Source: Bacillota bacterium (GTDB lineage Bacteria > Bacillota > Clostridia > Oscillospirales > Ruminococcaceae). From it: a stretch of 19,823 nt of DNA. The stretch spans positions 1-19,823 of the forward strand of contig JAEWWT010000028.1 in the NCBI GenBank assembly GCA_023396225.1, read 5' to 3'. How positions within the stretch are numbered: the stretch's first letter is position 1; the number at the start of each line of letters is the position of its first letter. The notes beneath the pieces were generated by a model. That model was not told the DNA's origin. It worked only from the letters and a program-made list of their open reading frames with translations, and searched no databases. A program made the translations under genes and the position numbers. Below, one piece after another: positions 1-7,131 of the stretch.

Positions 1-387
1 CAGGCTATAGTTTTGCAGAATCAGCTATACAGCAAAATCTCTGAGATTAACGGGAAAACTCCATCAGCTCCGAATTATGATATATCTCTTACGCTTGATG
101 ATATACCGGATGGGACAAACAGGAATATAGGGGGCTATATTCAAAGTGGCATAACGACAAGTGATACTATTACGTTTGCAAAACCTTACGCAAGTACGCC
201 TGTGATTAGTTGTACTTGTTTACGTGCATATTCAACTGATTATACAGGAACAATCATGACCGCTGCATCAGGAGCAGGATTTACTGCTTATGCTCAACTT
301 TACAATGCTGGTAATGGTAGAGTTCAATCTACAGTAGGAGTGTTAAAACATTGGATTGCAATAGGCACACTTGCAGAGGGGGTATAA
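1..387 (+). CDS. Phage tail-fibre C-terminal region (partial, open at left edge)
   Basis: The frame is open back to base 1 with no start inside the window, so only the last ~128 residues of a longer protein are present. The first possible start codon (TTG at 13) has no Shine-Dalgarno. The end is a beta-rich, Gly/Ser/Thr-rich segment of the kind that closes receptor-binding tail fibres: it has a repeated 'FAKPYASTPVIS' strand and finishes with 'KHWIAIGTL', a pattern familiar from gp53-like and H-type-lectin tail-fibre tips. By analogy it would help the virion bind the host surface. The lysis genes follow in the same direction, as usual for siphovirus-like prophages. The fibre role is moderately certain; the exact family is inference. 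Confidence 0.6.
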   Translation, partial: QAIVLQNQLYSKISEINGKTPSAPNYDISLTLDDIPDGTNRNIGGYIQSGITTSDTITFAKPYASTPVISCTCLRAYSTDYTGTIMTAASGAGFTAYAQLYNAGNGRVQSTVGVLKHWIAIGTLAEGV

Positions 388-389
388 CA

Positions 390-701
390 ATGGCTTATCA
401 GATTACAGTTGACGATAACAATAACGTCACAAGTTTTAGTATCGGTGATGGTACGATACCAAACGGAATAACCGTTGACAGCATACCAGATAATGTACAG
501 GCTAATTATTTGGCTTACAAGTACATAGATGGTGAGTTTGTGTTTAATCCTGATTATATACAAATAGAACAGAAGGAACAGAACGCAAGCCCACAGCCTA
601 CAATTGCAGAACTACAAACAGAAATCACAGCTTTGAAAGAACAGAACACACTGCTTGAAAGTTGTGTAATGCAGTTAGCTAATACAGTTTTTGCTGTATA
701 A
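390..701 (+). CDS. Small phage protein with C-terminal coiled coil
   Basis: This gene encodes 103 residues. The ATG at 390 was chosen because a GAGGGGG ribosome site lies 7 bases upstream; an earlier in-frame ATG at 351 lies inside the tail-fibre gene and lacks one. It starts 2 bases after the tail-fibre stop, so the two are probably translationally coupled. Residues 1-65 are polar and beta-like. The end (about 66-100) is a predicted coiled coil of the form 'IAELQTEITALKEQNTLLE', often seen in small accessory proteins after the fibre gene. The position suggests a tail accessory or fibre-assembly protein. I do not recognise a named family with confidence. Confidence 0.7.
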   Translation: MAYQITVDDNNNVTSFSIGDGTIPNGITVDSIPDNVQANYLAYKYIDGEFVFNPDYIQIEQKEQNASPQPTIAELQTEITALKEQNTLLESCVMQLANTVFAV

Positions 702-734
702 CTTAATATTAAACACTTAAAAGGGGGCGTAATT

Positions 735-875
735 ATGATTAATTATCTTGCTATTCTTTACATGAACAAGATCATTGCAGGTGCTATTACATACGCAGAC
801 GTGCCAAAGGGTTTGAAGTCAGCAGTTGCAGATGAACTGAGATCAGCAGGCTGTGAAGATCTTATCACAGGCTAA
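735..875 (+). CDS. 46-residue phage protein, CD1375-like
   Basis: This is a very short gene with an ATG preceded by a strong AAGGGGG site at 721-727. The 46-residue product has a hydrophobic start (NYLAILYMNKIIAGAITYAD) followed by 'DVPKGLKSAVADEL'. That layout (Tyr/Ile-rich helix, 'I..G..T..DVP..L...V...L') recalls the tiny CD1375 family found between tail-fibre and lysis genes of clostridial prophages. The function is unknown. The family assignment is from memory of the pattern and is tentative, but the site, codon use and place between phage genes support a real gene. Confidence 0.65.
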   Translation: MINYLAILYMNKIIAGAITYADVPKGLKSAVADELRSAGCEDLITG

Positions 876-881
876 AACAAA

Positions 882-900
882 GCCCCTCATTCAGAGGGGC
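882..900 (+). other. RNA hairpin between small phage genes
   Basis: A perfect 7-bp stem (GCCCCTC / GAGGGGC) with a 5-base loop sits just after the stop at 875. No T-run follows on the plus strand, so it is not a clear terminator for the lysis transcript. It may be an mRNA stability or attenuation hairpin. Read on the minus strand it is followed by a T-rich stretch and could stop antisense transcription. Confidence 0.5.
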
Positions 901-929
901 AACGCTAAAATTATGGGAGGTTTATATAT

Positions 930-1067
930 ATGTCGTATGAAAAAATTTGTGAAATAAAGAAAGCAATATCGTTTGGTATGTCCGATGAGTCCATTTGTGA
1001 TAATGAAGACATTACTATTGAGCAGTTAAACAAAATCAAGGAGGATATTGCCAATGAAAGTAATTGA
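930..1067 (+). CDS. 45-residue phage protein, unknown function
   Basis: A short, highly charged 45-residue frame starts at an ATG 8 bases after a GGGAGG site (914-919). Its last 14 bases overlap the endolysin start, and the endolysin's AAGGAGG site lies inside it, so the two are probably translationally coupled. There is no membrane segment. Three Met and two Cys residues and a C-terminal acidic/Lys helix can be seen. I recognise no family. It is probably a small lysis-module or tail accessory protein. Confidence 0.55.
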   Translation: MSYEKICEIKKAISFGMSDESICDNEDITIEQLNKIKEDIANESN

Positions 1068-1788
1068 CGTTTCAAAGTGGAATGGCAAAATCGAATGGGA
1101 CAAGGTCAAAGCATCTGGAATTGAGGGTGTAATTATTCGTGCCGGATATGGATGTGATATTTCACAAAAAGACAAATCCTTTGAGGAATATTACAAAGGC
1201 GCAAAGCAGGCAGGTTTACATATCGGTTCATACTGGTTTAGCTATGCACTCACAGAAGAAGCAGTAGCAAAGGAAGCTTCAGTATTCCTTGAAGCAATCA
1301 AGGGTAAACAGTTTGATCTTCCTGTTTACTTTGATATTGAAACTATTCCGCACACAACGCTTAGTAAATTAACTTGTGGTTCACTTATCAACAAATTCTG
1401 TAGTTCTCTTGAAAAAGCTAATTATTTTGCAGGTGTTTACAGCTTTGATACATTCTTCTTTTCAAATATTCCTGAAGCAATTCAGAAAAGGTTTGCTTCA
1501 TGGGTTGCAAGAGTTGAGAATGTAAAGCCGTCATTTGTTAAGAATTATGGTATATGGCAGCATAGCTGGAAAGGCAAGGTTGACGGAATCAGTGGTGATG
1601 TTGACATGAATATATGCTATAAGGATTATCCTACACTTATCAAGGGCAAGGGCTTGAATGGTTTCGGCAAAGCTCCTGCAAAGTACACTGTTACAAGCAG
1701 AATTGCAGAGCTTTCTATTGAGCAGGCTACTAAAATTGCAGAGGACTGCAAAAGATTAGGAATGTCCGCTATTATTGCGGAACAGTAA
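1054..1788 (+). CDS. GH25 family phage endolysin (muramidase)
   Basis: This 244-residue protein is an N-acetylmuramidase that would cut the beta-1,4 MurNAc-GlcNAc bond of peptidoglycan to release phage from the host. The GH25 fold is recognised from 'IDVSKWNG' at the N-terminus (Asp5), 'GVIIRAGYG', 'GSYWFSYA' and the catalytic strand 'VYFDIE' with Asp94 and Glu96, then 'WQHSWKGKVDGISGDVDMN' near the end of the domain. The last ~35 residues (YTVTSRIAELSIEQATKIAE...) form a small separate module, perhaps a SPOR/LysM-like wall-binding tail. The ATG at 1054 is preferred over a TTG at 1048 because AAGGAGG (1038-1044) is 9 bases upstream. There is no signal peptide, so export depends on the holin encoded downstream. 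Confidence 0.93.
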   Translation: MKVIDVSKWNGKIEWDKVKASGIEGVIIRAGYGCDISQKDKSFEEYYKGAKQAGLHIGSYWFSYALTEEAVAKEASVFLEAIKGKQFDLPVYFDIETIPHTTLSKLTCGSLINKFCSSLEKANYFAGVYSFDTFFFSNIPEAIQKRFASWVARVENVKPSFVKNYGIWQHSWKGKVDGISGDVDMNICYKDYPTLIKGKGLNGFGKAPAKYTVTSRIAELSIEQATKIAEDCKRLGMSAIIAEQ

Positions 1789-1800
1789 GGAGAGGGACAT

Positions 1801-1968
1801 ATGAATAAAGAACTAATCATTACCTTAAGCAATGACAGAGTAATTACGAAAAAGTCAGGAGAATGGGACAACTTCTATCCTGAAGATGGCTTTGTTATTG
1901 TCAGAAATCAGGACAAATTAGTTGGAATGATCAATATTAATAATGTGGTTTCAATAGAAATCGTGTAA
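1801..1968 (+). CDS. 55-residue phage protein in lysis cassette
   Basis: A short frame with ATG at 1801 follows an AAGGAGAGGG site that overlaps the endolysin stop region. The product is 55 residues and beta-rich: 'LIITLSNDRVIT', a central 'GEWDNFYPEDGFVIV' and a C-terminal 'MININNVVSIEIV'. This looks like a small Sm-like or OB-like barrel rather than a membrane protein. It lies between endolysin and holin, all co-directional with short gaps. Function is unknown. Confidence 0.6.
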   Translation: MNKELIITLSNDRVITKKSGEWDNFYPEDGFVIVRNQDKLVGMININNVVSIEIV

Positions 1969-1986
1969 ATTATAGGAGGAATACAT

Positions 1987-2199
1987 ATGAAAATTGATTG
2001 GAAAAGAAAGTTATCATCACGCAAGTTCTGGGCGGCGGTAACAGGTGTTGTTATTTCTGTAATGATTGCTTTCGGTGCAAACGCAGACAAACAGGAAAAG
2101 GTCACAGGTATGCTGACAGCAGCAGGCACGCTTGCTATTTACATGCTTGCAGAGGGTGCAGCTGACAAGGCAGGCGCATCCGGAAAGGATGAAGAATGA
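1987..2199 (+). CDS. Phage holin, small phi LC3/r1t-like
   Basis: This 70-residue membrane protein has a TAGGAGG site 6 bases before its ATG. A basic N-terminus (MKIDWKRKLSSRKFW) precedes one hydrophobic helix (about residues 15-31), a short charged linker (DKQEKV) and a second hydrophobic helix (about 41-58), ending in a charged tail. The 'MKI.WK..L....FW' opening is typical of small Gram-positive holins next to endolysins. It would form membrane lesions that release the muramidase and time lysis. Its stop overlaps the next start (ATGA), so the two are translationally coupled. Confidence 0.8.
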   Translation: MKIDWKRKLSSRKFWAAVTGVVISVMIAFGANADKQEKVTGMLTAAGTLAIYMLAEGAADKAGASGKDEE

Positions 2200-2414
2200 G
2201 TACAGAAGTTGCTGTTGCATTAATTGCTCTGATTGGATCTGCTGCAGGCTCACTTTCAGGAATCGTTATATCCGCCAAACTTACTAACTACAGACTACAG
2301 CAGCTTGAAAACAAAGTTGCGGAGCATAACAACTTCGCAAGGCGGATGCCAGTTGTTGAGGAAAAGATTAGCGTAATTAATCACAGGATTGAGGATCTCG
2401 AGAAAACCACATAG
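2196..2414 (+). CDS. Membrane-anchored coiled-coil phage protein (holin partner)
   Basis: The start overlaps the holin stop by 4 bases. The 72-residue product has an N-terminal membrane helix (about residues 5-27, rich in Ala/Ile/Gly) followed by 'NYRLQQLENKVAEHNN' and a heptad-patterned helix 'VVEEKISVINHRIEDLEK'. This anchor-plus-coil layout is common beside holins in clostridial prophages and resembles XhlA-type proteins that act with a holin at the membrane. The exact role is inference. It is the last gene of the prophage module and is followed directly by a strong terminator. Confidence 0.75.
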   Translation: MSTEVAVALIALIGSAAGSLSGIVISAKLTNYRLQQLENKVAEHNNFARRMPVVEEKISVINHRIEDLEKTT

Positions 2415-2422
2415 TACAAATT

Positions 2423-2461
2423 CGCCGCTCATTCCGTTTGGAGTGGGCGGTGTTTTTTTTT
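2423..2461 (+). terminator. Rho-independent terminator of prophage lysis operon
   Basis: A 13-bp stem (2423-2435 with 2440-2452, three G-U pairs) with a 4-base loop is followed by an uninterrupted T-run at 2453-2461. It lies 8 bases after the last lysis gene. Confidence 0.92.
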
Positions 2462-2474
2462 GTTTATGTACCGT

Positions 2475-2493
2475 TGTCGTAGAAGTGTCGTAG
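2475..2493 (+). repeat. 11-bp tandem direct repeat near prophage end
   Basis: TGTCGTAG occurs at 2475 and again at 2486, a period of 11 bases, between the last prophage terminator and the tRNA-Lys gene. Short direct repeats at this place resemble arm-type integrase binding sites beside an att core. That role is inference from position; the matching integrase is not in the window. Confidence 0.4.
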
Positions 2494-2524
2494 TAAGCAC
2501 AAAATAAGGTTTTTAAAAATAATA

Positions 2525-2557
2525 AAAACCCCGTAAACAACGTAGTTACGGGGTTTT
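2525..2557 (-). terminator. Terminator downstream of tRNA-Lys (bidirectional shape)
   Basis: A perfect 12-bp inverted repeat (AAAACCCCGTAA with its complement at 2546-2557) and 9-base loop is flanked by T-runs on both strands. Read on the minus strand it starts 4 bases after the tRNA CCA end and would end the tRNA-Lys transcript. Confidence 0.8.
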
Positions 2558-2560
2558 ATC

Positions 2561-2636
2561 TGGTGAGCCATTGGGGATTTGAACCCCAGACCCTTTGATT
2601 AAAAGTCAAATGCTCTGCCAACTGAGCTAATGGCTC
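2561..2636 (-). tRNA. tRNA-Lys (anticodon TTT)
   Basis: Read on the minus strand, this folds as a full cloverleaf: 7-bp acceptor stem GAGCCAT/ATGGCTC, D-arm GCTC...GAGC, anticodon arm TTTGA-CTTTTAA-TCAAA with anticodon TTT, and T-arm TGGGG-TTCAAAT-CCCCA. Discriminator base A and the CCA end (2561-2563) are encoded. The prophage ends immediately beyond its 3' end, so the 3' half of this gene is the likely attachment site (inference). Confidence 0.97.
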
Positions 2637-2768
2637 ATTGTAGAGCGATATCTAATCACTCACAACGCTTTATTATTATATCAAAAACAAGCTGTATTGT
2701 CAAGCATTATTTTCTAATTAAGTATATTTGTATATATTATACTATAATATAGCATATTATTTATATAA

Positions 2769-3305
2769 CTATACAAATATGTAAAAGAACAGCCTTACTG
2801 TCAATGCGCTTACTATAAAGCCTGTCAAATCTCCTGCCAAAGCTGCTCCGAGAGTGTGCCTTGTCTTTTTTATTTTAGTTACGCTGTAATAAACTGCTAT
2901 TGTATAGAACGTTGTTTCGGTTGAACCGAGCAGAACGCTTGCGACTCTACCTGCAAAGCCGTCAGGATGATTTTCTGACAATATACTTTCATATACTGCA
3001 AGTGCGCCGCTTCCTGAAATAGGACGTATCAGCGCCAACGGAAAGCACTCTGACGGAAAGCCAAGAAATTCAGTTACGGGAGATACAATAGCTGTTAATA
3101 CTTCAAGTGCACCTGATGCTTTAAATACTCCTACCGCTGTCATAAGCGCTATTAATGCGGGAAGTATCTGAATTCCTATTTTTAAGTTTTCCCTTGCTCC
3201 CTCGATAAATTCATCGAACACATCAACTTTTTTGATTAATCCTGAAATCATTATTACTGCTATAAGTACAGGTATTATGAAATCCGAAAAATTCAAATGC
3301 AACAC
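2769..3305 (-). CDS. spmB: Spore maturation protein SpmB
   Basis: This is a 178-residue polytopic membrane protein, the usual SpmB length. It belongs to the nucleoside-recognition (Gate) family that works with SpmA in dehydrating the spore core and giving heat resistance. The signature stretch 'RPISGSGALAVYESIL' is followed by 'VLLGSTETTFYTIAVYYS' and 'HTLGAALAGDLTGFIVSALTVR', as in SpmB of Bacillus and clostridia; hydrophobic helices span most of the chain. The start is a GTG at 3305 directly after the spmA stop (3306-3308), so the two are translationally coupled. Its presence implies a spore-forming lineage. Confidence 0.92.
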   Translation of the reverse strand: MLHLNFSDFIIPVLIAVIMISGLIKKVDVFDEFIEGARENLKIGIQILPALIALMTAVGVFKASGALEVLTAIVSPVTEFLGFPSECFPLALIRPISGSGALAVYESILSENHPDGFAGRVASVLLGSTETTFYTIAVYYSVTKIKKTRHTLGAALAGDLTGFIVSALTVRLFFYIFV

Positions 3306-3905
3306 TCACTTTCGGAACTTTTTATGTATTTTCTTAGGCTTGTCAAGAGCAACTGCTAAAGTAAGAGCAACTGTAAGTGCACATACTGACGTTACTATTA
3401 CAGCAGGAAATATCTCCATTGGTGAAGTTGAGCCATGTTTAAGACGAAGTGATGCCGCTGTAGCAGGTATCAATGTAATTGATGCAGTATTCAGAACAGT
3501 AAACACTACCATATTCCTGCTGGCGGTATCTGTTGTCTTTTCTTCAATTTCCATCTGGTGCATTGCTTCCATGCCAAGAGGTGTTGCTGCATTGCCAAGG
3601 CCGAGAAGATTTGCAGTTACATTCATGCATATTGCATGAAATGCTTTGCCGTTCATGTCAAGTCCTTTGAAAAGCACTTTTGCAAAAGGTTTGAACATAA
3701 TGGACACAATTTTATTCAGTCCGCTTTTCTCTGAAACACGCATCAGACCTCCCCACATGCACATTCCACCTATCAAATATATAAATAGCTCAACGGCATC
3801 CACACATGAATTAAGTAATGCGCCTGAAACTTCATTTATTTTTCCATTAATTGCACCAAACAAAACTGACAAAATCAGTAAAAAGCCAAAAATATACTTC
3901 ATCAT
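3306..3905 (-). CDS. spmA: Spore maturation protein SpmA
   Basis: This 199-residue membrane protein is the first gene of the spmAB pair. It has an N-terminal hydrophobic helix, then 'SCVDAVELFIYLIGGMCMWGGLMRV' and the conserved 'MNVTANLLGLGNAATPLGMEAM' motif that marks SpmA. The family acts in spore core dehydration. Two ATGs are adjacent (3905 and 3902); an AGGTG site lies about 10 bases upstream. A probable promoter (TTGTAT, 18 bases, TACAAT) lies in the gap shared with the divergently transcribed abrB-like gene, so the two transcription units may be regulated from one region. Confidence 0.92.
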   Translation of the reverse strand: MMKYIFGFLLILSVLFGAINGKINEVSGALLNSCVDAVELFIYLIGGMCMWGGLMRVSEKSGLNKIVSIMFKPFAKVLFKGLDMNGKAFHAICMNVTANLLGLGNAATPLGMEAMHQMEIEEKTTDTASRNMVVFTVLNTASITLIPATAASLRLKHGSTSPMEIFPAVIVTSVCALTVALTLAVALDKPKKIHKKFRK

Positions 3906-3932
3906 TTGATAAAATCACCTCTTAAACCTTCT

Positions 3933-3962
3933 ATTGTATTCCAAAATTTAAAATTTATACAA
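3933..3962 (-). promoter_or_regulatory. Probable promoter of spmA
   Basis: On the minus strand TTGTAT (3957-3962) and TACAAT (3933-3938) are separated by 18 bases, about 30 bases before the spmA start. It matches sigma-A. A sporulation sigma factor cannot be excluded from sequence alone. Confidence 0.5.
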
Positions 3963-3981
3963 AATTTTTTCTAGAATGTGT

Positions 3982-4011
3982 TTGACATTTATAGACAAAA
4001 TGCTGTATAAT
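3982..4011 (+). promoter_or_regulatory. Sigma-A promoter of abrB-like gene
   Basis: A perfect TTGACA (3982-3987) and perfect TATAAT (4006-4011) are 18 bases apart, 36 bases before the ATG. This is a strong housekeeping promoter. Confidence 0.85.
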
Positions 4012-4046
4012 ATAACTACAGTATATCGTACTAGGAGGAAATAATA

Positions 4047-4286
4047 ATGAAATCTACAGGAATCACAAGAAAAATCGACGAACTCGGAAGAATTGTTCTA
4101 CCTATCGAACTCAGACGCGGCCTAGAAATTGGTGAAAAGGATGCTCTCGAAATCTACGTTGAAGAAGACAGAATAATCCTTAGAAAGTACAAGCCTTCAT
4201 GCGTATTTTGTGGAAATGAAGACAGCATAATTGAATACAAGGGAAAGAATATTTGCGCTGATTGTATTGCACACTTTAAAAAGTAA
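4047..4286 (+). CDS. AbrB-family transition-state regulator with zinc ribbon
   Basis: This 79-residue DNA-binding protein has the SpoVT-AbrB swapped-hairpin barrel at residues 1-48 (TGITRKIDELGRIVLPIELR...), nearly matching AbrB/Abh of Bacillus. The C-terminal part differs from Bacillus AbrB: C52-V-F-C55 and C70-A-D-C73 form a probable zinc ribbon, as in AbrB-like proteins of clostridia. The family represses stationary-phase and sporulation genes during growth. Its start has an AGGAGGA site 7 bases upstream and a consensus promoter. The divergent neighbour is spmA, a sporulation gene, which fits a transition-state role. Confidence 0.9.
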   Translation: MKSTGITRKIDELGRIVLPIELRRGLEIGEKDALEIYVEEDRIILRKYKPSCVFCGNEDSIIEYKGKNICADCIAHFKK

Positions 4287-4345
4287 GTAATACACGTCCA
4301 CTACAATTTATGTACATAATCTAACTATTATGCTGCAGTAATTCC

Positions 4346-4390
4346 AAATACCCTTTACATTGTTTAGTAAGGGGTATTTATTTTTTATTT
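4346..4390 (+). terminator. Rho-independent terminator after abrB-like gene
   Basis: A 13-bp stem (4346-4358 with 4367-4379, one G-U pair) and 8-base loop is followed by a T-rich run (4381-4390). It lies 60 bases after the stop. Confidence 0.9.
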
Positions 4391-4412
4391 TATTTATGGT
4401 ATAATATAAAAA

Positions 4413-4518
4413 ATGGGGCGTTAACGTAAAATACTTTTCACGTCACGATTTGTTCCCTTTCTGCAAATACTATGCTTCGCAAAATCGAAACAAATAGCAG
4501 AAGGAATGGGGTGTTTTT
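4413..4518 (+). promoter_or_regulatory. Structured 5' leader of HD-GYP gene
   Basis: A TATAAT at about 4401 has no clear -35 partner and would start a leader of ~100 bases. Two helices can be drawn: 4448-4454 with 4489-4495 (ATTTGTT/AACAAAT) and 4457-4464 with 4497-4504 (CTTTCTGC/GCAGAAGG). Their order (A, B, A', B') makes them a pseudoknot if both form. The second ends just before the GGGGTG ribosome site at 4508-4513. It does not match the c-di-GMP-I or -II riboswitch consensus as I know it. Confidence 0.4.
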
Positions 4519-5601
4519 ATGATATTTATTAAAACAAGTGACTTAACCCCAGGAATGTGCCTTGCAAGAGATGTTAATTTCTACGAACCAAATATCAGAT
4601 TTGCTGTTTCTTTGCGTTCGGGACAGAAGTTGACTGATGTTCATATAACACAAATGACAACGGCAAACATTGATGGAGTATATATTGACAACATTAGAAG
4701 TGAAATCAGAATCGTTTCTTCTATTAATTCAGAGATTAAAAATCAAGCTATTTCGGATATGCATAACCTTGCTGATAATTTTATTGATGACAGCAAGGGT
4801 ATTCAGAAAAGCGATATTGACAATATCAGCTCTACTACCGAAAAACTGCTCGATAGTCTTGCTAATAAAAAGGATATACTTATTAACATTGCCGATTTAA
4901 AAATGTACGATGATTATACATTCCATCATAGTCTAAGCGTTTCAATTATGGCTACTGCCATCGGAATTGAGCTTGGGCTGGATAAACAATGCTTGTTTGA
5001 AATTGGTCTTGCCGGACTTCTTCACGACATCGGAAAAGTCATGATTCCTATTGAGATAATCAACAAGCCATCAAAGCTTACACCTGAAGAATTTGAAATT
5101 GTAAAAATGCACCCTGTGTATGCAGCCAACCATCTGCGTGAACGTAAGCTGGTTTCTGAAAACTGTTACCAAGCTATCATACAGCACCATGAGAAGTTCA
5201 ACGGAACAGGATACCCTTACGGAATAAAGGACAAGAACATTCACCCATATGCAAGAATTCTTGCAATTGCTGATGTATATGACGCCCTTACATCTGCAAG
5301 GCCGTACCGTAATCCTAGCCCGCCAAATGAGGTTGTTGAATATATCATGGGAGGGTCAGGATCTCACTTTGATGTTGACTTTGTCAGTGCATTTCTAAGA
5401 AAAGTTGCTCCGTTCCCTGTCGGTTCAAAGGTTTGTCTTTCAGATGGAACAACTGCAATGGTTATCAAGAATTTCCCTGAACAGCCATTGAGACCGCTTC
5501 TTTCAAAATACAGTGACGGAAGAGTATACGATTTGGCTCATGACAGTAAGTATTTGAACCTTGTAATTACAGGGCTTTTTGTAAATACTCCATCCGCTTG
5601 A
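4519..5601 (+). CDS. HD-GYP domain protein, probable c-di-GMP phosphodiesterase
   Basis: This 360-residue cytoplasmic protein has no membrane helix. Residues 1-60 form an N-terminal domain of the DUF3391 kind often joined to HD-GYP ('IKTSDLTPGMCLARDV', 'DGVYIDN'). A helical linker follows, then the HD-GYP domain at about 125-310. Visible metal and signature residues are H136-H137, 'LLHDIGK' (H169-D170), H198, 'HHEKFNGTGYP' (H223-H224 with the GYP motif at 231-233) and 'ADVYDALTSARPYR' (D252). All key residues are present, so it should hydrolyse cyclic di-GMP. The C-terminal ~60 residues look like a small beta domain. It stands alone behind a structured leader. Confidence 0.9.
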   Translation: MIFIKTSDLTPGMCLARDVNFYEPNIRFAVSLRSGQKLTDVHITQMTTANIDGVYIDNIRSEIRIVSSINSEIKNQAISDMHNLADNFIDDSKGIQKSDIDNISSTTEKLLDSLANKKDILINIADLKMYDDYTFHHSLSVSIMATAIGIELGLDKQCLFEIGLAGLLHDIGKVMIPIEIINKPSKLTPEEFEIVKMHPVYAANHLRERKLVSENCYQAIIQHHEKFNGTGYPYGIKDKNIHPYARILAIADVYDALTSARPYRNPSPPNEVVEYIMGGSGSHFDVDFVSAFLRKVAPFPVGSKVCLSDGTTAMVIKNFPEQPLRPLLSKYSDGRVYDLAHDSKYLNLVITGLFVNTPSA

Positions 5602-5610
5602 AATCCCGCT

Positions 5611-7131
5611 TTATGTATATACTGCCTCATTATTGCGGAAGTATCTTTGTGTCACTCCTGTTATTAAAATGTATACAATTATTGTTGTGCACAGATATAT
5701 CACCATATTCCAGATTGTATTTACAGGATTGATAAGCTTAATACAAAGTATTGACGTCTGTTGACAGAACAGACAGATAAGTAGTGGCTTTACAATGTAT
5801 GTAATTATACTGAATTTAAGCTTGACAGTTTTGAACACAACGATAAGTCTTACTATATTGCTGTAAATATTGCTTGCATAATAAGAAATCAGTACTCCTG
5901 TAAATCCAAACAGATGTACGAATATTATTACGCAGGCAATTCTTATTATATACTCACATAATGAATTGACAGTTGAGAAGTTCTGCTTTCCGATACCCTT
6001 TAGTATTCCTTCAAGAACAATTTCAAGATATATAAACGGTATAACAGGGCACAGCCATACAAGTGTGTTTCCGACAAGGTAGTCATACGGGCAAATCAGA
6101 TGACCGATATTTTTGCCCTGAACAAGCATAAGGGCTGCAATAAAAAATGAATATGTAAATGACTTGGAAAGAACATCGGAAATAACCTTTTTAAGTCCTT
6201 TTTCATCTTTTGCTGAATTTGCCCTTGCAACCTCCGGAATGATAATTATTGAAAGGCTTGACAATACTATAGCCGGAAAAAAGACTGTCGGCATTATCAT
6301 TGCCTCAAACATTCCGTATTCACTTAATGCACGCTCAGCTGAATTGTTATATTTAAGGAGAGCTATCGGAACGAGTGCTTCATTTGCTGACGACATTATC
6401 ATTTGAACATATCCACTTAACAGTATCGGCAATGAAAATTTAAGATACATTGGTATGCTTTTGATATTCGGCTCATTGCCAGGCAGGCGTGAGAACATAT
6501 TATACTCACTTATATACATAAGAACGAAGTATACACAGCTTACAGCTTCACCAACACATATTGCCAATGATATTATCAGATAAACGCTAATGCCTTTATC
6601 AAGCAAAAAGAAAATGCAGAAAACCATGATGAGCCACTTTACACCAAACTCCACGCAATCGCCGACAAGTGGAACTCTAACCTGCCTTATCGCATGAAAA
6701 TATCCCTTTATGCACGAACCTATTGACGCAAGCGGTAAGGACAAAGCAATTATTCTTACTGCTGCTGCAAGGGATGAACTTCTCAATATATTTAATGCTA
6801 TAGTATTGGCAAGCACGAAAGATATTACAGCGAAAAGACCTGACAGGACAAGAGAAAAACCAAGAGAATACCGCATGATTGATGTAACATTTCTGTTGCC
6901 TGCACCTATTTCCTCAGAAACAAAACGGCTTGTTGAAATAAATATATTTCCGTTGGCAAGAACCATAATGAAGCCGAAAAATGAGAATATCAGCGTCATT
7001 ATACCTACTGAGGCTGTTCCAAGTCGGTTTGAAATTTCTATGTTAAGTAGCAATGCAAGACCCTGCAATATAAAATAAACAATTGCCAGCCTTGCTGTAT
7101 CAACTGCAATCTTTCCGAATATTTTTTTCAA
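5611..7131 (-). CDS. SpoVB-family polysaccharide/lipid flippase (MOP superfamily)
   Basis: This 506-residue integral membrane protein has about 14 hydrophobic helices, the usual size for the SpoVB/MviN/Wzx class of lipid-linked precursor flippases. The start 'FILQGLALLLNIEISNRLGTASVGIMTLIF' and 'SEEIGAGN' are typical of SpoVB-type members. Such proteins flip cell-wall or polysaccharide precursors; SpoVB itself is needed for spore cortex. The start is TTG at 7131 behind an AGGGAT site; an upstream ATG is out of frame. It converges on the HD-GYP gene with a 9-base gap and no obvious shared terminator. Whether it serves spores or surface polysaccharide cannot be told here. Confidence 0.85.
   Translation of the reverse strand: MKKIFGKIAVDTARLAIVYFILQGLALLLNIEISNRLGTASVGIMTLIFSFFGFIMVLANGNIFISTSRFVSEEIGAGNRNVTSIMRYSLGFSLVLSGLFAVISFVLANTIALNILRSSSLAAAVRIIALSLPLASIGSCIKGYFHAIRQVRVPLVGDCVEFGVKWLIMVFCIFFLLDKGISVYLIISLAICVGEAVSCVYFVLMYISEYNMFSRLPGNEPNIKSIPMYLKFSLPILLSGYVQMIMSSANEALVPIALLKYNNSAERALSEYGMFEAMIMPTVFFPAIVLSSLSIIIIPEVARANSAKDEKGLKKVISDVLSKSFTYSFFIAALMLVQGKNIGHLICPYDYLVGNTLVWLCPVIPFIYLEIVLEGILKGIGKQNFSTVNSLCEYIIRIACVIIFVHLFGFTGVLISYYASNIYSNIVRLIVVFKTVKLKFSIITYIVKPLLICLFCQQTSILCIKLINPVNTIWNMVIYLCTTIIVYILITGVTQRYFRNNEAVYT

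Noticed and set aside
324..563. 79-codon minus-strand frame
   Set aside because: It lies opposite two phage genes with good ribosome sites and has no start signal; a shadow frame.
3232..3909. Plus-strand frames of 135 and 87 codons opposite spmA and spmB
   Set aside because: They mirror well-recognised spm coding frames and lack ribosome sites.
4413..4518. c-di-GMP riboswitch before the HD-GYP gene
   Set aside because: The gene's function makes this tempting, but the sequence lacks the conserved core bases of either known class.
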